The notes under the pieces were generated by a model that saw nothing but the letters and a program-made list of their open reading frames with translations, was not told the DNA's origin and made no database searches. From Caryophanales bacterium UBA5729 (GTDB lineage: Bacteria > Bacillota_I > Bacilli_A > Izemoplasmatales > Hujiaoplasmataceae), in assembly GCA_002419505.1 (NCBI GenBank), contig DIGF01000012.1, positions 1 through 64,000 on the forward strand: a DNA stretch of 64,000 nucleotides, given 5' to 3'. Numbering within the stretch: the first letter of the stretch is position 1; the number at the start of each line of letters is the position of its first letter. Of the stretch, positions 58,649 through 64,000 are shown piece by piece. Made by a program: the position numbers and the translations under genes.

Positions 58649-60355
58649 TTATATTCCTAATTCATTTTTTGGTAGAAAAATCTTTATTTTCGTGCCTTTA
58701 TCCTCTTCGCTTTCCAATTCAATTGAACCGTTATAGTTTAAAACAATATGTTTAACAATTGATAACCCTAAACCGGTGCCTCCAGTGGATTTGCTTCTCG
58801 CTTTATCAACTCGATAGAAACGTTCAAATATTCGTGATTGATCTGTTTTTGGAATACCGATTCCATCATCTTCAATACTAATTACCAATGAGTTTTCTCC
58901 TGTATTTATGTCTATCCAAACATTACCATCTTTTTTCCCATATTTAACAGAATTTTCAATGATATTTTTTAGTAATTGATAGATTTCTTCATAGCTAATC
59001 CAAACTTCAAGATCCGCTACTGTTTGATTGATAGATATCTGATTATTTTTAACTTGAACTTCAAGGTTTTTAATAACATCTTCTACTAAATTAGGTAAAT
59101 TGACTCTTTGTTTTTTTGCGATATTTTTTTTATTTTCATATTCCGATAACAAGAGCATATCCATTACAAGATTGTTCATTCTTTGTGCTTCTTGACTTAT
59201 TCTAGACACTAAATCATTTGTCATCTTTTCATCTTCTGTCATACCTTGAATAATAATATCAGCTGAACCAATTATCGAAGTTAATGGTGATTTCAATTCA
59301 TGAGAAGCATTAACGAAAAAGTCTCTTTTTAACATTTCGACACTTCTATTTGCGGTTATATCCGTATAAATTAAAATAACGCTTGAGTTGTTTGCCCAAT
59401 CTTTCTCTAAGTAGTTTATTGATACAGAAAAGTACTCCTCTTTAACTTTGACAATAATATTGCTGTTAATCTTATTTTCATATGCTTTTTTGATTACCAA
59501 TTGAATGTCATCATCTCTGAAAAGATAGCGATAATCTTTGTTAATGTTAATATCAATGTTAAACCGATATAAATTCTTCAAATATTGATTTAATAAAGTA
59601 ATTTTACCCTCTTGATCTAAAACACATATTCCTTGATTCATATGATTGAGTAAAAAATCTGATTTTAACTTTTCTGATTTTAAAGAGGAAATATTTGAAG
59701 AAATAGCCTTATTTATGACATTGATTTCTTTGATTAACTCGTTAACTTCTTCGTATTTATCGATTGTCATAACTTCATCATATTCGCCTTGATTTACGCT
59801 TTGTAGTATTTCTTTAATTGCAATCAAGGGTTTAAGGCTTTGATTAATTAAGAAAGAACTAGATAAAATCGATAAGGCAATAATTATAATTCCAATAAAT
59901 ATTGATAAACCGATGAAATCATTTAAAAATTGTAAAATTGAAGCTGTTGGAATTGCTACTCTGAGATAATGTCCGTTTTCTAACTGAGTCGCTAGATACA
60001 TCATATTTATATTTAATGTTGTGGATTTTCGAATAAAAGTCTTTCCTAACTCTTGAATCTCAGGACGGTCGAAATGATTGTCCAAATCGTTTGCCAAAGA
60101 ATCGACTAAAACTGTTCCTTCTGAATCAATGAAGGTTATTCTTAAGTAGTTTTTCAAACCTTGATATCTTTCAACTATTTCAGTTTCAGTTAAACCTGAC
60201 TCATAATCAATTTCGATAATTTCTAGATATTGTTCTAAATTCAATTTTGTTACGTTATTTATGCTATTACGTGCAAAAAGAGTTGCACCAATAATGAAAA
60301 CAACCAAAGCACCTAATATTAAGATAATAAACTCAAAACTGATTTTTCTTTTCAT
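58649..60355 (-). CDS. phoR: PhoR-type sensor histidine kinase
   Basis: The protein has 568 residues. Two membrane segments (FIILILGALVVFIIGATLF and IFIGIIIIALSILSSSFLI) flank an outside sensor of about 115 residues. A HAMP-like linker, a PAS domain (GICVLDQEGKITLLNQYL), the H-box DFFVNASHELKSPLTSIIGS (phospho-His near residue 350) and the ATPase boxes IIENSVKYG, EDDGIGIP and GGTGLGLSIVKHI follow. It senses phosphate status through the Pst/PhoU complex encoded upstream. Start overlaps the regulator stop (ATGA). Confidence 0.92.
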   Translation of the reverse strand: MKRKISFEFIILILGALVVFIIGATLFARNSINNVTKLNLEQYLEIIEIDYESGLTETEIVERYQGLKNYLRITFIDSEGTVLVDSLANDLDNHFDRPEIQELGKTFIRKSTTLNINMMYLATQLENGHYLRVAIPTASILQFLNDFIGLSIFIGIIIIALSILSSSFLINQSLKPLIAIKEILQSVNQGEYDEVMTIDKYEEVNELIKEINVINKAISSNISSLKSEKLKSDFLLNHMNQGICVLDQEGKITLLNQYLKNLYRFNIDININKDYRYLFRDDDIQLVIKKAYENKINSNIIVKVKEEYFSVSINYLEKDWANNSSVILIYTDITANRSVEMLKRDFFVNASHELKSPLTSIIGSADIIIQGMTEDEKMTNDLVSRISQEAQRMNNLVMDMLLLSEYENKKNIAKKQRVNLPNLVEDVIKNLEVQVKNNQISINQTVADLEVWISYEEIYQLLKNIIENSVKYGKKDGNVWIDINTGENSLVISIEDDGIGIPKTDQSRIFERFYRVDKARSKSTGGTGLGLSIVKHIVLNYNGSIELESEEDKGTKIKIFLPKNELGI

Positions 60356-61038
60356 AAGATAAATTTATACCCCACACCACGAACAGTTTCAATAACTGGG
60401 CTACTAATACCCGCTTCTCTAAGTTTTTTTCGGATTTCTTTTATATGCACATCTAGTGTTCTTGTTTCACCTAAAAAATCATAACCCCATACTTTGTTTA
60501 AGATGTCATCTCTAGTAACCGTTTTTCTGTGATTTTCCATGAAATATTTCAATAATTCAAATTGTTTCTTGGTAAAAAGCAAATCCAGTTCGTTATATTT
60601 GGCGCCATAGTTATGTATATCTAAAACTAAGCCTTTAATGCTCAATACTTTCGAATTATTAAATTCTTCATTTCTTCTTAAGAGCGCCTTAACTCTTGAA
60701 ACAAGTTCTAAAACACCAAAAGGCTTAACCAAATAATCATCCGCCCCTAAATCAATTCCAATCACACGATCAATTTCTGATGATTTAGCAGAGATTACCA
60801 TAATCGGAACCCGGTTGAATCTCGAATGGTTTTTCAATCTTTTTATTATTTCCAAGCCATCCATATCCGGCAGCATAATATCTAGTAAGAATAAATCCGG
60901 AATTTTTTCATCAATTTTTTTAAACATTGATTTAGCGTTATCAAAATTCACAATCTCAAATCGTGAATTTTCAAGGGCAATTTTGATTACGTTTTGAATA
61001 TTTAAATCATCTTCAACTGAATAAATCAATGCTTTCAT
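60352..61038 (-). CDS. PhoB/PhoP-type response regulator
   Basis: The 228-residue protein has a receiver domain (YSVEDDLNIQNVIKIAL, phospho-Asp in LFLLDIMLPDMDGLEI, Thr/Ser switch in VPIMVISAKSS, Lys in YLVKPFG) and an OmpR-type winged helix (LFTKKQFELLKYFMEN, DDILNKVWGYDFLGETRTLDVHI). It pairs with the overlapping kinase and probably controls the pst operon and other phosphate genes. It is the next gene after phoU. Confidence 0.93.
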   Translation of the reverse strand: MKALIYSVEDDLNIQNVIKIALENSRFEIVNFDNAKSMFKKIDEKIPDLFLLDIMLPDMDGLEIIKRLKNHSRFNRVPIMVISAKSSEIDRVIGIDLGADDYLVKPFGVLELVSRVKALLRRNEEFNNSKVLSIKGLVLDIHNYGAKYNELDLLFTKKQFELLKYFMENHRKTVTRDDILNKVWGYDFLGETRTLDVHIKEIRKKLREAGISSPVIETVRGVGYKFIL

Positions 61039-61057
61039 TTTTTAACATCCTTTTTTA

Positions 61058-61705
61058 TTATTTATGATATCCCAAGATTGAGAATAGTACCCACTCCGCT
61101 AAATTAACTGCATGGTCACCTATTCTTTCTAAATATTTCGTCACCATCATTAAGTACAATGCATAATCTGCATCAATATTGCGATTTCTGATTGCATCAG
61201 CCACTAAATTTCTAACTTCAGAAAACAAGTCATCAACAACATCATCTTTAGCAATCACTTCTAGTGCTAAAGTTTGGTCTTGATTAACAAAAGATTCTAA
61301 AGCTAATTTTATCATTTCTTCACTAACATCAACCATTTTAACGATTTGTTTAGCGCTAAAAGGTTGATTAGTCTTCTCCATAAAAACAGTCAATTTTGAT
61401 ATATCAGCCGCATGGTCGCCGATTCGTTCTAAATCCGTAATCATTTTTAGTACGGAAGTGATTAATCTCAAATCTCTAGCGACCGGTTGTTCGCGAAGAA
61501 TAATCCGCATACATTCCTTTTCTATATTATACTCGCATTCATTTACTAATTTGTCTTTTTTTATTATTTCATCAGCTAATTCTGTGTTCATATCTAAAAA
61601 TGCTTTTAAAGCTTCGTGAATATTTTTAATAACAATATCACCCATTTTTATTAAGCTTAATTTCAATTCTTCTAATTCTTTTTCAAACTGCGTTCTAAAA
61701 GTCAT
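61058..61705 (-). CDS. phoU: phosphate-transport regulator PhoU
   Basis: The protein has 215 residues from ATG 61705, behind GGAGG. It is made of two related three-helix bundles, each with the PhoU motif: ADEIIKKDKLVNECEYNIEKEC / LERIGDHAADISKL and ALEVIAKDDVVDDLFSEVRN / LERIGDHAVNLAEW. The acidic E-RIGDHA patches bind metal ions. PhoU links the PstSCAB transporter to the sensor kinase and keeps the Pho response off when phosphate is plentiful. Confidence 0.96.
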   Translation of the reverse strand: MTFRTQFEKELEELKLSLIKMGDIVIKNIHEALKAFLDMNTELADEIIKKDKLVNECEYNIEKECMRIILREQPVARDLRLITSVLKMITDLERIGDHAADISKLTVFMEKTNQPFSAKQIVKMVDVSEEMIKLALESFVNQDQTLALEVIAKDDVVDDLFSEVRNLVADAIRNRNIDADYALYLMMVTKYLERIGDHAVNLAEWVLFSILGYHK

Positions 61706-61754
61706 AAAATCCTCCATTTAAATTATATATGATTAATTTTTTTTATTCAACGGT

Positions 61755-62513
61755 TTACCCGAAACGTCCCGTAATATAATCTTCAGTCTTTGTATGCTTT
61801 GGATTAGAAAAAATAACATCTGTTTTGTCATATTCGATTAATTCTCCTGTAAGAAAAAATGCCGTGTTATCTGATATTCTCGCAGCTTGCTGCATTGAGT
61901 GAGTAACGATTATTATTGTGTAATTCTTCTTTAAATCCGTTATCAACTGTTCTATTTTTAATGTCGCTATTGGATCTAAAGCGCTTGTCGGCTCATCCAT
62001 TAAGATTACTTCCGGTTCCATCGCAATCGCTCTAGCGATACAAAGTCGTTGCTGCTGTCCCCCAGACAAACCAATTGCGCTATCTTTGAGGCGATCTTTA
62101 ACTTCTTCCCATATAGCCGATTTTTTCAGAGAGTTTTCTACTATTTTATCTAGTTTATCTTTATTCTTTACCCCTTGACAGCGAGGACCATAAGCGATGT
62201 TGTCATAAACAGTCATAGGGAAAGGATTTGGCTTTTGAAAAACCATTCCAACTTTTGTTCTCAACGAAATCACGTCATAATTTCTATCATACACATCATT
62301 TTCATGAAACAAAACATCCCCGTTAATCTTACATACATCAATTAAGTCGTTCATTCTATTTAAACACCTTAAAAAAGTTGATTTTCCGCAACCTGATGGG
62401 CCGATTAGAGCAGTTACTTTATTTTTTTCGATATTTATGTTTATGTCTTTTAAAGCTTGTAATGTTCCGTAATGTAAATCTAAATTTTTTATTGTAAATA
62501 CATCTGCATTCAT
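61755..62513 (-). CDS. pstB: phosphate ABC transporter ATPase PstB
   Basis: This 252-residue protein has all PstB landmarks: LDLHYGTLQALKDININ, Walker A IGPSGCGKSTFLRCLNRMND, QKPNPFPMTVYDNIAYG (Q-loop with the PstB-typical NPFP), the signature LSGGQQQRLCIARAIA, Walker B VILMDEPTSALDP and VTHSMQQAARISD. It powers phosphate uptake. It lies between pstA and phoU with short gaps. Confidence 0.98.
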   Translation of the reverse strand: MNADVFTIKNLDLHYGTLQALKDININIEKNKVTALIGPSGCGKSTFLRCLNRMNDLIDVCKINGDVLFHENDVYDRNYDVISLRTKVGMVFQKPNPFPMTVYDNIAYGPRCQGVKNKDKLDKIVENSLKKSAIWEEVKDRLKDSAIGLSGGQQQRLCIARAIAMEPEVILMDEPTSALDPIATLKIEQLITDLKKNYTIIIVTHSMQQAARISDNTAFFLTGELIEYDKTDVIFSNPKHTKTEDYITGRFG

Positions 62514-62525
62514 TCTATCTACCTC

Positions 62526-63728
62526 CTATGAAAAACGTTTAACAAAGTTACGTGACAATAATTTTACAGCGATATTCAATATCAATACTATTATCAAAAT
62601 AATCAATGCTATTGTGCTGGCTAACTCAATATTAGCCGGTTCATCTGTCATTAAAGACCAGATGTGAACTGCTAAGGTTGTTGATTTGCCAAATATTGAT
62701 ATATCATCTTTAATCGCTGTACCAATCGCAAAGATTAAGGCTGCACTCTCACCAATTATCCTGCCAATCGCCAGTAAAGTAGCTGTAAGAATTCCTGGTA
62801 AAGCTGATGGCAAGACGACTTTAAACGTGGTCTGAGTGCTATTAGCACCTAAAGCTAAAGATGCATTTCTAAAATCATCAGGTACTACTTTCAGCGATTC
62901 TTCCGTTGCGCGAATTACTACTGGCAACAAAATCACTGCTAAAGTAAGACTCCCAGATATGAGATTGGCGCTGTCTGCAGGTGTATACTTTACAGTTAAT
63001 GGTACAAATACCGCTAAGCCCATTAAACCGAATATGATACTTGGTACACCGGTCAACATCTCAATCATTGATCGAATAGCATTGGTTAATTTATTTTTTT
63101 TAGCAAACTCATTTAAATAAATTGCCGTAAATATTCCAATTGGTAAAGCAATAAGCAAAGTGAGTCCAATGATATATAAAGTAGTTATTAATGAACCTCT
63201 AATTCCCCCACCTAGTGAAGAAAACACCATTTCTCTGAATTCTGTAACTGTGTCAAGTTCACCTATCATATGTTTAGCGCCGTACATGCTTAAAGCTGAA
63301 TTCTTACTAAAAAAACTTATTGATGTTATAATATTATCTTTTTCTATTTTAAAGTCATTGTTATCTAGATTATTCTTGTCAAACATCTGTAAAAGTGGTG
63401 AGTCATCGGCCACAAAGGTCACGATGACAACCATTTTACCTTCTCGATTAATCTCATCACTTAGGGCTATTCCCCATTTTTCTGAATAATAATCTTCGTC
63501 ATCTAAATAGTTGGGCTTAGGGGTTTGAGAAAATTCAGTAACTTCTTCAATCCCGCCATTATAATACTTGGCGTGATAATCATTAGTTAATAAATCGATA
63601 TTGACTAAACTCGCTCCATTTCTAAACACAAAAATGAAAATCATCGAAAGAACGATAACTGCAATTGAAGCTGCTGCATAAGTGATAAATTGTAAGAAAT
63701 TATCAATTCGTTTACGTTTACTTGACAT
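62526..63728 (-). CDS. pstA: phosphate ABC permease PstA with enlarged outside loop
   Basis: The protein has 400 residues; usual PstA is about 290. The first membrane segment (FITYAAASIAVIVLSMIFIFVFRNG) is followed by an outside insert of about 120 residues (EEVTEFSQTPKPNYLDDEDYY ... KMVVIVTFVADDSPLLQMF). The permease core follows: GIRGSLITTLYIIGLTLLIALPIGI, EMLTGVPSIIFGLMGL and EESLKVVPDDFRNASLALGAN (EAA-type loop). ATG 63728 overlaps the pstC end. The insert might contact PstS or sense phosphate, which is inference. Confidence 0.92.
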   Translation of the reverse strand: MSSKRKRIDNFLQFITYAAASIAVIVLSMIFIFVFRNGASLVNIDLLTNDYHAKYYNGGIEEVTEFSQTPKPNYLDDEDYYSEKWGIALSDEINREGKMVVIVTFVADDSPLLQMFDKNNLDNNDFKIEKDNIITSISFFSKNSALSMYGAKHMIGELDTVTEFREMVFSSLGGGIRGSLITTLYIIGLTLLIALPIGIFTAIYLNEFAKKNKLTNAIRSMIEMLTGVPSIIFGLMGLAVFVPLTVKYTPADSANLISGSLTLAVILLPVVIRATEESLKVVPDDFRNASLALGANSTQTTFKVVLPSALPGILTATLLAIGRIIGESAALIFAIGTAIKDDISIFGKSTTLAVHIWSLMTDEPANIELASTIALIILIIVLILNIAVKLLSRNFVKRFS

Positions 63729-64000
63729 CAACTTTACCTATCCTTCTCTTAACAAAATTTAAGATTGTATTGGTAAGCAAAATAATGATCATTAAAACAA
63801 TTCCAACACTGAAGCGAATATCATAATCAATACCAATCGTCTCTTTAAGTCCTTGTAACATTGTTGAAGTTAAGGTAGAAGTTGTTTGAAATAGACCTAA
63901 ACTTGGACCACTTCTTGCATTTCCAGCAACCAGATACACGGCAGTAGCTTCTCCTAAAGCCCGTCCAGTGCCTAGAATTGCTGCAGTAAAAATCCCTGAT
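63718..64000 (-). CDS. pstC: phosphate ABC permease PstC, C-terminal part
   Basis: The frame is open to the right edge, so the 5' end is outside the window. The visible 93 residues hold SGIFTAAILGTGRALGEATAVYLVAGN (the GRALGEA loop at the permease core, read in pieces) and the final membrane segment SVGIVLMIIILLTNTILNF. It forms the phosphate channel with PstA. pstS should lie further upstream. Confidence 0.93.
   Translation of the reverse strand, partial: SGIFTAAILGTGRALGEATAVYLVAGNARSGPSLGLFQTTSTLTSTMLQGLKETIGIDYDIRFSVGIVLMIIILLTNTILNFVKRRIGKVDVK

Overview
The window comes from a low-GC bacterium that reads TGA as stop and TGG as Trp. It carries a trimeric [FeFe] hydrogenase, an L-lactate dehydrogenase, many small lipoproteins and a Pst/PhoBR system. 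This suggests an anaerobic, fermentative Firmicute or Mycoplasmatota of the Acholeplasma/Izemoplasma/Haloplasma type. That placement is an inference from gene content and code usage.

Region 1 (1-11.2 kb) is an accessory array built downstream of an intact tRNA-Val(GAC) at 11103-11177. Three 50-base copies of the 3' half of this tRNA lie at 160, 3295 and 8783. Each is followed by the same decayed end of a probable integrase gene, so at least three elements appear to have integrated in tandem. Cargo: a RelE/Phd-type toxin-antitoxin and an ABC exporter (element A); a radical-SAM peptide (RiPP) cluster with a 38-residue precursor ending NWACGHESC, an exporter and a frameshifted HEPN gene (element B); and a HicA-HicB-SecB-like toxin-antitoxin-chaperone operon (element C).

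Region 2 (11.5-20.8 kb) holds an EEP-family hydrolase, a PhzF protein, the two AmmeMemoRadiSam genes, an HD-GYP protein and a cell-cell signalling locus. The locus pairs an RRNPP/Rgg-like regulator with a divergent secreted peptide made of six identical 13-residue repeats. An 18-bp box upstream of the peptide gene recurs perfectly at 8199-8216, upstream of the RiPP genes, and as a 15/18 match upstream of the HD-GYP operon. The three sites form a candidate quorum-sensing regulon.

Region 3 (20.8-30.4 kb) is a glycerol-3-phosphate operon (glpP, two FAD oxidoreductases, DUF1667, glpK) with two GlpP-type leader hairpins, followed by pseudouridine degradation (psuK, psuG) and a Crp/Fnr regulator divergent from a two-gene ABC importer that lacks an ATPase. 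Region 4 (30.4-40.4 kb) is HydABC, an outside-facing redox set (Trx/CcdA fusion, Trx-like, flavin-type and tandem-rhodanese lipoproteins) and an aldo/keto reductase with a ferredoxin domain.

Region 5 (40.5-50.4 kb) is a LacI-controlled sugar operon: fructokinase-like kinase, sucrose-synthase-like glycosyltransferase, two ABC permeases with unusual repeated N-terminal extensions, a GH65 phosphorylase and a binding lipoprotein. Region 6 (50.5-64 kb) is mostly housekeeping: DUF3137, an old-yellow-enzyme homologue, LDH, DUF1576, cysteine synthase, TypA/BipA, then the phosphate operon pstC(partial)-pstA-pstB-phoU-RR-HK read on the minus strand off the right edge.
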